NCBI RefSeq assembly: GCF_021462415.1
Contig: NZ_JAKEDS010000002.1
Coordinates: 1-64,000 of the forward strand
DNA length: 64,000 nt
Direction: 5' to 3'
From: Rhodohalobacter sp. 614A
Lineage (GTDB): Bacteria > Bacteroidota > Rhodothermia > Balneolales > Balneolaceae
In this document: piece after piece, positions 41,775 to 54,276 of the stretch
Layout: every line of letters begins with the position of its first letter
Numbering within the stretch: the stretch's first letter is position 1
Made by a program: the position numbers and the translations under genes
The notes under the pieces: generated by a model
What the model was told of the DNA's origin: nothing
The model's input: the letters and a program-made list of their open reading frames with translations, nothing else
Database searches by the model: none

Positions 41775-44117
41775 TTATTCTCGGGTTGTTTTTTCTGTTC
41801 GTTTTTTTTTCGATTCGTCCTGCTTCTTTTCATCGTCGGGATATTCAATTCTTGTATGATATACCCCTTTCAGGATGCTCAGAAAAGAATCTTTAATGAT
41901 TTGAATTTGCCGGAACGTTAAAGGACAATTAGCCAATTGGCCGTCGTTTATATGATCATCAACAAGCTTGTTTATCTGGTTTTCAAGCTTATTATAGGTC
42001 GGATCCTTCATAGAACGGCAGGCAGCCTCCACAGTATCGGCAAGCATCAGAATACCTTGTTCTTTTGTATAAGGAATGGGACCGTCGTATCGAAAATCTT
42101 CATCCTGTACATCTTCTTCCTCATCGGTAGCTTTTTTGTGAAAATATTTTATAAGAGAAGTACCGTGATGGGTTTTGATAAACTCGATAATTACCTTCGG
42201 TAGATTATGCTCTTGGGCAATTTTTGCACCTTCGCTGACATGAGCTTTAATCACCAGCGTACTCATGCGTGGTTTGAGCTTTTCGTGCTCATTTGTTTGG
42301 CTCTGGTTTTCAATAAAGTAGCTGGGTTTTACCATTTTGCCAATGTCGTGATACATGGCACCAACCCGGCATTGCAGAGCATTAGCGCCAATTGCCGAGG
42401 CGGCCGAATCAGCCAGGTTGGCAACCTGCAGGCTGTGATGGAAAGTTCCCGGCGCTTTCCCCATTAATTCTTTCATTAGTGGGAGGTTCGTATCCGCTAA
42501 CTCAAGGAGTGTGAAATCGGTTGTGATTTTGAACAATTTTTCGAACAACAAAATCAACGGATAGGTAAAAAGGATGAATACGGAGTTGATGGCGATAAAC
42601 ATCAGATCGGGCCAGAAGTTGCCCCAGCCGCTGAGCCGCGTTAAAGCAAATCCCGATATTACCACTAAATAAGTCGCAAAAACAATTCCGGGTGTGATGA
42701 AGAAGAACTGCGAACGTTTTTTAATATCACGAACAGAAAAGACCCCCAAACTGCACGCTGCTGTGGTTGCAACCAGGTATTCAAAATTATTGTCGTGAAT
42801 CAACCCGGTAATAATGGCGATTGTTATAGTGGCCATCAACCCAACCCTTGAATCAAAAATAATGGTTAGAATAATGGGAGCTATGGAAATCGGTACAATG
42901 TAGCTATTTACGTTTTCGATGGGGTAAATAAGCGTGCTGGTGAGAATAACTGCACCTAATACCAAAAATACAAGCAGCAGCATAGAGGGCTGATCGAAAA
43001 TAGACCGCCGATAAAGGTAGAGGTAGAAAATAAACATCACGGTTGCCATGATGATCACAATCGACTCTCCAAGATATCTCAGCCATCTTTCAAGGGTAGA
43101 TGCTGTTTGAGCACGCGCCTCAGCAAGGCTATAGAGTTTGTTAGCCGTTTCCGGAGTAATAATATCCCCGGTTCGGATGATGATCTCTCCCTGATCAACG
43201 GCTCCTTTTGTGGTAGAAATATTTGCCAGATTTTCATCGAGGCGTTCTTGGGTCGCCGATTCGCTGTAGACCCAATTTGCTTTAATAACCTGGCTGTAAA
43301 TCTGAAGTGCCGCCTGCGCTACATTGGGAATAAATATTCTGTTCAGATAAAGCCGCGAATAATCAAGTGTTTCCGGGAGATCTCGTATATTGGCTTTATC
43401 TACCGTTCTTTCTGTTCGGTCCTGGAGATTTCTGATTGTAATTTCATCGCTTTGCAGGTCTCCTTTTTCCCGGTCAATGATGCCGTCTGACATCAGCGAA
43501 CTGATCAAATTTTGTAGCTGATTTCGAATTTGAGAGATTACCGACCGCTGTTGAGGTTGATTATTCAGGATAACGGCAGAGTAATTTTCAAGGATGGTAT
43601 TCCAGGATGATGAGTCGAGCTCTACAATTGAAAAATTTCGTTCCTGCATATACCGGATGCTGTCATTAGCAGCAGAAGAACTTCCCTCTTGCCGGGACCG
43701 TTGCCATTGCAAATAACTGTCTAATACTGGTTGAAAATCACGATAAAGAGAGTCTAAGCGGGCCTCTACAGTGGCACGAGCATCCGGATCAACGTGAAAA
43801 ATAGGAGCGGTCTGTTGCTGAATTTGGTCTCTTTCCTGCTCTAGCTCATCTGCCGTTTTTTTGATGGCGAAGGTAAATGGAGCGGTCAAATCATCTGCGC
43901 GCCACGGTTCACCAACCGAATAATTGGAAACGGTTTGGAACGTGGATTTGGGAAGAGTGATCAGGATGATGAGCAAGAAACATATGAAAATAATAGCCCG
44001 AAAGTATTTGTTTTTCCTTTCTTTATTCTCCCTTTCCTCCTTAATCTTATTGGCGCCGATGTTAGGAGCTGCTTCCCGTTTTTTTTGTCCAAGGCCAATT
44101 TTTTTGAGAATACTCAT
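41775..44117 (-). CDS. PgpH-like 7TM-HD cyclic-di-AMP phosphodiesterase
   Basis: A 780-residue membrane protein of the 7TMR-HD group. One helix (41-56) leads to a large extracytoplasmic domain (60-345), then six more helices (about 350-525) and a cytoplasmic HD domain with HDIG at 590-593 (GAMYHDIGKM) and His560/His561 in GTFHHSLQVANLAD. Relatives in Listeria and elsewhere hydrolyse cyclic-di-AMP to pApA; this second messenger controls K+ and osmolyte balance. A K+ channel gene lies at 60307 in this window, but no direct link is shown. The highly charged C-terminus (DEKKQDESKKKRTEKTTRE) is probably disordered. Confidence 0.92.
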   Translation of the reverse strand: MSILKKIGLGQKKREAAPNIGANKIKEERENKERKNKYFRAIIFICFLLIILITLPKSTFQTVSNYSVGEPWRADDLTAPFTFAIKKTADELEQERDQIQQQTAPIFHVDPDARATVEARLDSLYRDFQPVLDSYLQWQRSRQEGSSSAANDSIRYMQERNFSIVELDSSSWNTILENYSAVILNNQPQQRSVISQIRNQLQNLISSLMSDGIIDREKGDLQSDEITIRNLQDRTERTVDKANIRDLPETLDYSRLYLNRIFIPNVAQAALQIYSQVIKANWVYSESATQERLDENLANISTTKGAVDQGEIIIRTGDIITPETANKLYSLAEARAQTASTLERWLRYLGESIVIIMATVMFIFYLYLYRRSIFDQPSMLLLVFLVLGAVILTSTLIYPIENVNSYIVPISIAPIILTIIFDSRVGLMATITIAIITGLIHDNNFEYLVATTAACSLGVFSVRDIKKRSQFFFITPGIVFATYLVVISGFALTRLSGWGNFWPDLMFIAINSVFILFTYPLILLFEKLFKITTDFTLLELADTNLPLMKELMGKAPGTFHHSLQVANLADSAASAIGANALQCRVGAMYHDIGKMVKPSYFIENQSQTNEHEKLKPRMSTLVIKAHVSEGAKIAQEHNLPKVIIEFIKTHHGTSLIKYFHKKATDEEEDVQDEDFRYDGPIPYTKEQGILMLADTVEAACRSMKDPTYNKLENQINKLVDDHINDGQLANCPLTFRQIQIIKDSFLSILKGVYHTRIEYPDDEKKQDESKKKRTEKTTRE

Positions 44118-44238
44118 GATAGATTTTTTAGATAATCCCGAGTGTAAACGAACACAGAGGTAATGAAAAGTATAAGAAGGGTTTACGATTAATAAAAGAG
44201 GTTCGGATATCTATAATAATTCCATCAGCTGTTGCAGG

Positions 44239-47453
<3,215 letters not shown>

Positions 47454-47572
47454 AAAGCTTTTTTTAGAGATTATTTTTGAATAAATCTAACGAATTGTGA
47501 ACCATTCATAAAGCAGCAAAATCATTCTGCTAAAAGAATGTAAGAATTTTCAGGTTTTGGGTTCATACAGAT

Positions 47573-48271
47573 ATGGAATTAATGAAAAAAATCTATCAAT
47601 CGTATGTGGAAATTGCCTTTCCGCCCACCTGTGTTTGTTGTGGTATATCTACAAGTAGTGAAGACAGATTTATTTGTTCCCTCTGCCGTACCAATCGGTT
47701 CGAAATTGTTGGAGACGAACAGAATGACATTCTACCATCTACCGTAAAATTTGTGAATACAATGTGGAATTTTGATAAAGGCGGATATCTTCAGGATTTA
47801 TTGCACAAATTAAAATACCATCATTTGAGGGGCGTTGGGCTGGAACTTGGATACCTGATGGGGACAAATTTTTTACATCGCCATTCTCAAGAAGAATTGG
47901 ATGGAATCCATGAGGCTAAACCGCTCATCATGCCCGTACCATTGCATCGCTCCAAAAAACGCAAGCGCGGTTATAATCAGGCAAGAGCACTGGGAGAAGG
48001 AGTGGCAAAGTCAACCGGGTGGGAGATCCTTAAACCCGGGGTGATAGAGCGCATCAAAAAAACCAAAACCCAAACCGGGTTAAATCTAAAACAACGATCT
48101 GAAAATTTACGGGGTGTATTCCGGGTAACAGATTCCCAACCGTTGAAAGGCCGCTTTCCGATTATTGTGGATGATGTATTTACCACCGGCGCCACAACAT
48201 TTGAACTGGCAAGAGTGATTCATAATCTGAATGAACAAAGTTCGGGGATTATGACAGTGGCTAAAGCATAA
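47573..48271 (+). CDS. ComF family phosphoribosyltransferase-like protein
   Basis: A 232-residue ComFC-type protein. An N-terminal four-cysteine zinc motif (Cys20, Cys23, Cys35, Cys38 in PPTCVCCG...FICSLC) precedes a phosphoribosyltransferase domain with the PRPP-binding loop PIIVDDVFTTGAT and KKRKRGYNQARALGEGVA. Relatives are needed for the last steps of DNA import during natural transformation, and the window also has DNA-handling genes around it. A second in-frame ATG lies at 47582. It diverges from the RodZ-like gene. Confidence 0.92.
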   Translation: MELMKKIYQSYVEIAFPPTCVCCGISTSSEDRFICSLCRTNRFEIVGDEQNDILPSTVKFVNTMWNFDKGGYLQDLLHKLKYHHLRGVGLELGYLMGTNFLHRHSQEELDGIHEAKPLIMPVPLHRSKKRKRGYNQARALGEGVAKSTGWEILKPGVIERIKKTKTQTGLNLKQRSENLRGVFRVTDSQPLKGRFPIIVDDVFTTGATTFELARVIHNLNEQSSGIMTVAKA

Positions 48272-48406
48272 ACTTGAAGTCAGAAGAATTAAACTTCGAG
48301 CAACTGATGGCAGAAGGAATAGATTCTTCTCTTTAACAATTTGCAATCAATGGTTCGCCATTCCTTTGGTATCATTTTAGCCGAATACAGCCTATCTTTT
48401 AAGTCT

Positions 48407-49042
48407 ATGAATTCTCGTAAGTCACATTCACAAAATATACTGGAAACGCCGGTTTCAACGGTTACCTCCGGGGGACACTGGTTTCACGCCACCCGAAATA
48501 CGATTAAAGAGTACGTACCCGGTCTTTTGGATAAATACAACTTTGAAGAGTTAATAAAAAAAGCTGTTGTCTGGATAGACAGCGCGGACTCACTTTCGTT
48601 GATAATCTATTTTGGCCTCGCGTTTCTCGTAAATCCGTGGATAGCAGCGGCCATTGCACTCGCATTCCATGTTTTTTGGTATCACAAAAAAAGTGCTTTT
48701 GTCAATATTGTGATGACGCCTATTCTCTCTTTTTTGAATAAGGATATTTTTCAATTATTGGTGGCGGCTCTTGTGTTGAGTTATATGGGAATGAGCGGCA
48801 TGTATACGGCGGTCGTACTTGGGATCATTTTTTTCTTCCTGTTTAAGGTAGGGCTTTTGAGAAGGGGATGGGATCGGCTGCAAAATCCTAAAGAAAAAGG
48901 GAATCTGCCATTGAATGACAGGGTTTTGAAAATGGTTTTAATCAGGTATGCCATCTATCAGAACATTCCGCCCAAAGAGGTTCAAAAGTTGGACGAACAC
49001 GTTCAGAAAGCTGTTTTAGAATTTAATAAAAAGAAAAAATGA
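48407..49042 (+). CDS. Uncharacterised membrane protein
   Basis: I do not recognise the family. From ATG 48407 (MNSRKSHSQN) the chain has about 211 residues, a hydrophilic N-terminus of some 65 residues, then three to four membrane helices (SLIIYFGLAFLVNPWIAAAIALAFHVFWY; IFQLLVAALVLSYMGMSGMYTAVVLGIIFFFLFKVGLL) and a charged C-terminus (LDEHVQKAVLEFNKKKK). An earlier ATG at 48341 adds 22 residues that look non-coding. Its stop overlaps the start of the phosphatase gene by 4 bases (ATGA), so the two are co-translated. Function unknown. Confidence 0.8.
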   Translation: MNSRKSHSQNILETPVSTVTSGGHWFHATRNTIKEYVPGLLDKYNFEELIKKAVVWIDSADSLSLIIYFGLAFLVNPWIAAAIALAFHVFWYHKKSAFVNIVMTPILSFLNKDIFQLLVAALVLSYMGMSGMYTAVVLGIIFFFLFKVGLLRRGWDRLQNPKEKGNLPLNDRVLKMVLIRYAIYQNIPPKEVQKLDEHVQKAVLEFNKKKK

Positions 49043-49668
49043 GTCATATTCGCTTGTTTATAGCTCGTCACGGCGAAACGGATTACAACAGGAACGGATT
49101 ATTACAGGGCAGGGGGATTGATGCTCCGCTAAATGAAACCGGACAGTCTCAGGCCCGGCATCTTGCTGAATATCTTAGCAGTTACGAATCAACATCTGTT
49201 GTAAGCAGCAGCTTGCGACGTGCCTGGGAAACGGCATCATTTTATGAAGAAAAAACCGATCTCACTCTTCAAAAAAACAATGATTTGGACGAGATGGATT
49301 TTGGTGATTTTGAGGGGATTGCCATGACGGAGATCGCCAAAGAACTGGATGATTTTCAAAATGGTTGGAGGAAAGGTGATATTTCGCTTAGAATTCCCGG
49401 CGGAGAATCCCCGAAAGAAGTTTTTGAACGAGCTGACGCGGCTGCGCGATCGTATATCAGCGAAGCCGATTCGCAAACAGTTATGTTGTTTATCCACGGT
49501 CGGCTGATTCGTATTTTACTATCTGAATGGCTTGGATATGGGTTGAAGAATATGCACCGAATTGAACACCGGAATTGTGGCGTAAATCATTTGATTTTTA
49601 AAAATGGAAAGTTTGAACCGGTTTATTTGAACAAAACAGATCATCTTGAACTGGTAAATATCGACTGA
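49039..49668 (+). CDS. Histidine phosphatase family protein
   Basis: A 209-residue phosphoglycerate-mutase-like phosphatase. The catalytic His11 lies in IARHGETDYNRNGLLQGRGIDAPLNETGQSQA, and the second His in FIHGRLIRILLSEWLG. EMDFGDFEGIAMTEI supplies the acid. The substrate is not clear; relatives include alpha-ribazole and broad-range phosphatases. It overlaps the upstream membrane-protein gene by 4 bases and is followed 5 bases later by ubiE. Confidence 0.92.
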   Translation: MSHIRLFIARHGETDYNRNGLLQGRGIDAPLNETGQSQARHLAEYLSSYESTSVVSSSLRRAWETASFYEEKTDLTLQKNNDLDEMDFGDFEGIAMTEIAKELDDFQNGWRKGDISLRIPGGESPKEVFERADAAARSYISEADSQTVMLFIHGRLIRILLSEWLGYGLKNMHRIEHRNCGVNHLIFKNGKFEPVYLNKTDHLELVNID

Positions 49669-49673
49669 CGATT

Positions 49674-50369
49674 ATGAGTGAAAAAGTAAAAAATATGTTT
49701 GCCGACATTGCGGATGATTACGACCGCATCAACACCATTCTCTCTTTTGGAGTGCATAATGCATGGAGAAAAAAGACGGTTTTGGAAAGTGGTGCCGCTC
49801 CCGGCGACAAAGTGCTGGATTGTGCCACCGGAACTGGTGATTTGGCGATTGAATTTAAGAAAGCTGTTGGCCACCAGGGCAAAGTTATCGGGACTGATTT
49901 TTGTGAGGAGATGATTGAACACGCTCCCGCCAAAGCCAATAAAGAACAACTGGTTGTAGAATTTGAAGTGGCGGATGCCATGAATCTTCCTTACGAGGAC
50001 AATACTTTTGATATTGCCAGTATTGCCTTTGGAATCCGCAATGTGGATGATCCGCTGGTTTGCCTCAAAGAGATGGCTCGGGTTGTAAAATCCGGCGGAA
50101 GGGTTGTGGTATTGGAGTTTGGTCAGCCAAAGGGGCCCGTAAAAATTCCTTATGAGATTTATAGCAAACACGTAATGCCGGCCATTGGAGGGTTTATCAG
50201 CGGTAATCGCGAAGCTTATACATATCTGCCCGAAACAAGTGCAAAATTCCCGGCTGGAGACGAATTCCTGAAACTAATGAGAGAAGCCGATGTTTTTAGT
50301 GACCAGCGAGCGGTAAAACTAACCGGTGGAATATCTTACATATATGTGGGTACGGTGGGAGAGAATTAG
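49674..50369 (+). CDS. ubiE: Demethylmenaquinone methyltransferase
   Basis: A 231-residue SAM-dependent methyltransferase that performs the last step of menaquinone synthesis. The family signature is complete: VKNMFADIADDYDRINTILSFGVHNAWRKKTV, SAM-binding VLDCATGTGDLAIEF, VADAMNLPYEDNTFD, and VVLEFGQPKGPVKIPYEIYSKHVMPAIGGFISGNREAYTYLPETSAKFPAG. In a Bacteroidota-type organism the quinone is most likely menaquinone. It could supply the quinol used by the cytochrome b at 57684. A terminator follows before fabZ. Confidence 0.97.
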   Translation: MSEKVKNMFADIADDYDRINTILSFGVHNAWRKKTVLESGAAPGDKVLDCATGTGDLAIEFKKAVGHQGKVIGTDFCEEMIEHAPAKANKEQLVVEFEVADAMNLPYEDNTFDIASIAFGIRNVDDPLVCLKEMARVVKSGGRVVVLEFGQPKGPVKIPYEIYSKHVMPAIGGFISGNREAYTYLPETSAKFPAGDEFLKLMREADVFSDQRAVKLTGGISYIYVGTVGEN

Positions 50370-50377
50370 TATATTCT

Positions 50378-50403
50378 AAACCCTGTCATGATGAAGGGTT
50401 TTT
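50378..50403 (+). terminator. Rho-independent terminator after ubiE
   Basis: AAACCCT (50378-50384) pairs with AGGGTTT (50395-50401) around a 10-nt loop, with a short T stretch. It separates ubiE from fabZ. Confidence 0.65.
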
Positions 50404-50467
50404 AAATTATTCGAAATCTTTCATTTTAAGACTGTGGTATTTTAAAACATTCAAAAAAATCTGTTTC

Positions 50468-50905
50468 ATGGACATCGAAGAAATACGAAAATTACTTCCC
50501 CATCGGTATCCCTTTCTACTTGTAGACAGAGTTTTAGAACTCGAAGAGGAGCGAATTGTTACGATAAAAAATGTAACTGTAAACGAAGAATTTTTTAATG
50601 GACATTTTCCCGGCAAGCCCATTATGCCGGCGGTTTTGCAGGTAGAGGCAATGGCCCAAAGCGGGTGCATTATGTTGATGAAAAACAAGGTGGAAGACCC
50701 GGATAATTCACTCTTGGTTTTTACAGGCATTCAAAATGCAAAATTTCGAAAGCAGGTGGTTCCGGGTGATCAACTGAAAATGGAAGTAAAGCTGACCGGC
50801 ATGCGCCGTAATTTTGCTACGATGGAAGGTAAAGCCACAGTCGACGATAAAGTTGTCTGCGAACTGGTTGCTTCTGCAGCGATTGTTTCAAGAGATCAGG
50901 CATGA
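50468..50905 (+). CDS. fabZ: 3-hydroxyacyl-ACP dehydratase FabZ
   Basis: A 145-residue hot-dog-fold dehydratase of fatty-acid elongation. [19 protein letters not shown] is the standard start, and [21 protein letters not shown] carries catalytic His46 and Glu60. Many Bacteroidota have FabZ fused behind LpxC; here it stands alone, which fits Balneolota-like or other relatives, though a separate LpxC-FabZ fusion elsewhere cannot be excluded. Its stop overlaps the panB start by 4 bases. Confidence 0.96.
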   Translation: MDIEEIRKLLPHRYPFLLVDRVLELEEERIVTIKNVTVNEEFFNGHFPGKPIMPAVLQVEAMAQSGCIMLMKNKVEDPDNSLLVFTGIQNAKFRKQVVPGDQLKMEVKLTGMRRNFATMEGKATVDDKVVCELVASAAIVSRDQA

Positions 50906-51729
50906 GTACACAGAAGAAACCATCCCGCCCGGAAAAAATAACTACCCAAACTGTTGTAGAAATGAAGCAGAGAGGCGATAAAATCAGCATGCTCACTGCT
51001 TATGATTACACCATGGCCGGAATTATGGATGCCGCCGGAGTTGAAGTAATTCTCGTTGGCGATTCTGCAAGCAATGTGATGGCAGGTTATGATACCACCG
51101 TTCCCATGACGCTCGATCATATGATTTATCATACTTCATGCGTGGTTCGGGCCGTGGATCGTGCACTTGTGATTGGCGATCTGCCATTTATGAGTTACCA
51201 GGTTACGGCCAAGGAAGCATTGATTAGTGCCGGCAGAATGATGAAAGAAGCTGGTGCACATGCCATAAAACTCGAGGGAGGAAAGTCCGTTAGTTCAACA
51301 GTAAAGAGAATTGTAGATGCCGGTATTCCCGTAATGGGGCATCTTGGATTGACTCCCCAAAGTATTTATAAATTTGGGACTTACAAGGTGAGGGCGAAAG
51401 AGGAACAGGAAGCAAAAGAGCTTGTTGAAGATGCCAAAGCACTTGAGGATGCCGGTGCATTTTCTATCGTGTTGGAAAAAATTCCGTCAGATCTTGCAAA
51501 GAAAGTAACGGAATCTCTCTCGATTCCAACTATTGGAATTGGCGCAGGCCCACACTGCGACGGACAGGTTCTTGTGATCCACGATATGCTTGGCCTGAAT
51601 AAAGACTTTTCTCCAAGATTTTTACGCCGATATGAGGATCTCCATAGTAAAATGACGGATGCCGTATCCCACTACATCAGCGATGTAAAAAGTGGTGACT
51701 TCCCCAATGAAAATGAGCAGTATAACTAA
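50902..51729 (+). CDS. panB: 3-methyl-2-oxobutanoate hydroxymethyltransferase
   Basis: First step of pantothenate synthesis: it adds a hydroxymethyl group from methylene-tetrahydrofolate to 2-oxoisovalerate. The 275 residues carry the family motifs [52 protein letters not shown] and [20 protein letters not shown], and [24 protein letters not shown]. It is coupled to fabZ by an ATGA overlap. panC is not adjacent. Confidence 0.97.
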   Translation: MSTQKKPSRPEKITTQTVVEMKQRGDKISMLTAYDYTMAGIMDAAGVEVILVGDSASNVMAGYDTTVPMTLDHMIYHTSCVVRAVDRALVIGDLPFMSYQVTAKEALISAGRMMKEAGAHAIKLEGGKSVSSTVKRIVDAGIPVMGHLGLTPQSIYKFGTYKVRAKEEQEAKELVEDAKALEDAGAFSIVLEKIPSDLAKKVTESLSIPTIGIGAGPHCDGQVLVIHDMLGLNKDFSPRFLRRYEDLHSKMTDAVSHYISDVKSGDFPNENEQYN

Positions 51730-51896
51730 AAAATCTCCACTAAAAGGGGAAATGTAGACTTCCACAAGAGTAAAAGTGCGCTGTTTCTTTGACAACCAAA
51801 GAACTAAATTTCTACTGTATCCCCATCCCAATTATCCCTACTTTTAGGTCTCGGTTTTGATCTTTTCAGAGCTTCTTTACAGGCATTGATTTTATT

Positions 51897-52661
51897 ATGA
51901 GTGATTACCAAAAACCGCTGATTTTAGTTTCTAACGACGACGGTATTTTTTCAAATGGAATAAAGGCACTTGCCGATGTGGCCGATGAGTTCGGAGATGT
52001 GGAAATAATCGCACCCGATCGCCAGCAAAGTGCTGTGGGACATTCGATTACAATTTCTACACCTCTTCGCGCCCGTTCATTTCGCATCGACAATCGTTTT
52101 AATGGACAGGCTGTATCCGGAACACCGGCGGATTCTGTAAAACTGGCTCACAACCAGTTGATGAACCGTAAACCCGATTTGGTGGTGAGTGGTATCAACC
52201 ATGGAAGTAACGCGGGAATCAATATCATTTATTCCGGAACAGTAAGTGCGGCCACAGAGGGCACTATACTTGGTTATCCGTCCATCGCTATTTCCTGTAC
52301 CGATTTTGACGAAGATGCCGACCTGAGCGGATGCAAAGATGCCGCCCGAAAAGTGATCGGATATGTGTTGAATCACGGGCTTCCAAAAGGTGTGACACTA
52401 AATTTGAATGCGCCTTCCGGACCGCTCAAAGGAATTAAGTGGGTCCGTCAGGCAAACAGCCGATATGTCGAAGAATTCGAAGGACGGATTGATCCCCATA
52501 ACCGTTCTTATTACTGGATGACTGGAAAATTTCAGCTTTTGGATGAAGATGAGGACAACGACATTTCTGTTATCGAAAAAGGATATGCCGCTCTGACTCC
52601 CATTCAATACGATTTGACGGCCTATTCTCTTCTTGATGATTTGAGGGATTTAGACCTCTAA
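51897..52661 (+). CDS. surE: 5'/3'-nucleotidase SurE
   Basis: A 254-residue metal-dependent nucleotidase involved in survival and RNA/nucleotide recycling. The divalent-metal site is intact: Asp14, Asp15 (ILVSNDDGIFSNGI), Ser45 (DRQQSAVGHSIT) and the Asn in SGINHGSNAG. GTPADSVKLA and SGTVSAATEGTILGYPSIAIS are also conserved. A 167-base gap precedes it; a small TTCTTTG/CAAAGAA hairpin at 51785-51803 is the only structure seen there. Confidence 0.96.
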   Translation: MSDYQKPLILVSNDDGIFSNGIKALADVADEFGDVEIIAPDRQQSAVGHSITISTPLRARSFRIDNRFNGQAVSGTPADSVKLAHNQLMNRKPDLVVSGINHGSNAGINIIYSGTVSAATEGTILGYPSIAISCTDFDEDADLSGCKDAARKVIGYVLNHGLPKGVTLNLNAPSGPLKGIKWVRQANSRYVEEFEGRIDPHNRSYYWMTGKFQLLDEDEDNDISVIEKGYAALTPIQYDLTAYSLLDDLRDLDL

Positions 52662-52773
52662 CACTAATTGCAAATTCTGATTTATCAGATTGGAGAAGCT
52701 CATTTTCAGTGTTTGGAGATCACTTCACTTCCGTTCGTGATGACGGAATATTACTTTGATGAGGGAATTATTC

Positions 52774-53631
52774 TCACAGCCCATTTTCCTTCAAATTTCC
52801 AGCCAACTCCAGCCAGAATTTTTCCACAAGTGGTTTGCGATCTTCCTTCACCTGTATCTCAATTTGTTCCAGGTGGCTAATGGAAATTGTGCCCAAATGT
52901 TGGCCCCACCTGGCGCTTTCATCCGTCACAAAAGAATCATTAATTCCTTCATGCTGGAAAATAAGCTGATTTTGAATCCTGTAAATGGGATGAAGCGGTT
53001 CTTTGGTGCCTTTCCCCACAGCGGCACTGTAAGAAAAATATTGAATGCCGTCTGTATCGGAAATCGTGGTATTGAATTCATTGGTTACATATTCCCTGGT
53101 AAGCTGCTGCACAGCCGCTACTGCATTACTTTTGGTTGAGGGATAAATGCTTTCTCCGAACCAGTCTACAAATTCGGCAAGTTTGTCGCGGATAGTATCT
53201 GGAGAGTTCAGAACCAGCTCCGCCAGGCTTGTACCGCGATGAGGCGTGGCGATTGTGGTAAGCGATGCAACCGACTCTGAAACATCAAGCCGGGCAATAG
53301 CATAGCGCATATCAAGCCCGCCCATGCTATGGGCTACAATATTGATTTTCTCGTAACCGTACTTCTCTTTCAACTTTTTAATAATGCCTGACCATTGCTC
53401 GGCTCTGGTTTCAATCGTGGCATAGGGTACAATATTTGGGGCAAAAGCATGAATTCCAAAACTGCGAAGCCGCATGCAGGGTTTATGCATCGGCGAAGGA
53501 GAGAGGAGAGTGGAAAATCCTCCGTATCCATGACACATTAAAACCGGGTATTTTAACTGAATAATTTCCGGTTGCGGAAATTCCGAGAGGGCAAATTTTT
53601 TGAGATACTTTTTCGGTTCAATCCACTTCAT
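52774..53631 (-). CDS. Triacylglycerol lipase-like alpha/beta hydrolase
   Basis: A 285-residue lipase-fold hydrolase without signal peptide. It shows the oxyanion-hole start YPVLMCHGYGG, the nucleophile Ser102 in VAHSMGGLDMRY, ATPHRGTSLAEL typical of bacterial family I lipases, and a likely Asp in GINDSFVTDESARWG and His in ISHLEQI. It probably cleaves carboxyl esters of lipids; substrate unknown and cellular location uncertain. It converges on surE. A gene for a lipase-specific foldase is not present. Confidence 0.88.
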   Translation of the reverse strand: MKWIEPKKYLKKFALSEFPQPEIIQLKYPVLMCHGYGGFSTLLSPSPMHKPCMRLRSFGIHAFAPNIVPYATIETRAEQWSGIIKKLKEKYGYEKINIVAHSMGGLDMRYAIARLDVSESVASLTTIATPHRGTSLAELVLNSPDTIRDKLAEFVDWFGESIYPSTKSNAVAAVQQLTREYVTNEFNTTISDTDGIQYFSYSAAVGKGTKEPLHPIYRIQNQLIFQHEGINDSFVTDESARWGQHLGTISISHLEQIEIQVKEDRKPLVEKFWLELAGNLKENGL

Positions 53632-53734
53632 ATTATCAAGATAAAAGGTTTTCGCTTAGGAAAGTAGCCTTTCACAAAACAGCTGTCAGATCAGAATGTT
53701 CCAGAAGAACGAAATGTTTTTTGGCTCAAAAAAA

Positions 53735-54166
53735 TCAGTCGTCACTTTCAGAATAAAGAAAAATTGTTCTCTGAACCGTTCCGTTAAAGGCGATGTGAAT
53801 CTGCATGTCTTTTTCAGGAAAGTAAACATTCCCAATTGTTTCGGCCCGGTATGGCCAAATTCGTTCGTGCAGTGTGTAATGAAAGCTCGTTTTTGAAAAG
53901 GATGGGCTAACTTCAACAACATACCGTTTTCGGCTGAAACTGCTGTCAATAAGGATATTCTGGCTGCGAATTTGTGCATTTGAAATATTAAAATCGCGGA
54001 AAGAATCGGTGATCAATGAATCGATCTGGGTGGCAGATCTGAGCTGATGAACCGGTTGAGGATCTGTTGTCCACAGTAAATAAACAGATAATGCGCACGA
54101 GAGAACCAGCATACTGACAATGAGGACTTTTTTCCTGCTTGATCCGTTTTCATCTGAACTGCTCAA
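53735..54166 (-). CDS. Uncharacterised membrane-anchored protein
   Basis: A 143-residue protein without a recognised family. One N-terminal membrane helix (VLIVSMLVLSCALSVYLLW, about 14-32) leaves roughly 110 residues on the outside. That part has strand-rich stretches (SRKRYVVEVSP, SFHYTLHERIWPYR, MQIHIAFNGTVQRTIFLYSESDD). Composition and third-position pattern look coding. It diverges from the GNAT-like gene and follows no operon partner closely; the lipase gene starts about 100 bases downstream of its stop. Confidence 0.7.
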   Translation of the reverse strand: MSSSDENGSSRKKVLIVSMLVLSCALSVYLLWTTDPQPVHQLRSATQIDSLITDSFRDFNISNAQIRSQNILIDSSFSRKRYVVEVSPSFSKTSFHYTLHERIWPYRAETIGNVYFPEKDMQIHIAFNGTVQRTIFLYSESDD

Positions 54167-54276
54167 ATTAGCCTCAATGCTTTTCGTTTCGTGGTTTGTA
54201 CAATCCCGAAGGGCCTTGTACTTTTAAAATTCCCTTTTTTGATTAGATGTTTGAAGTTAACAATTGATTTGCTTTG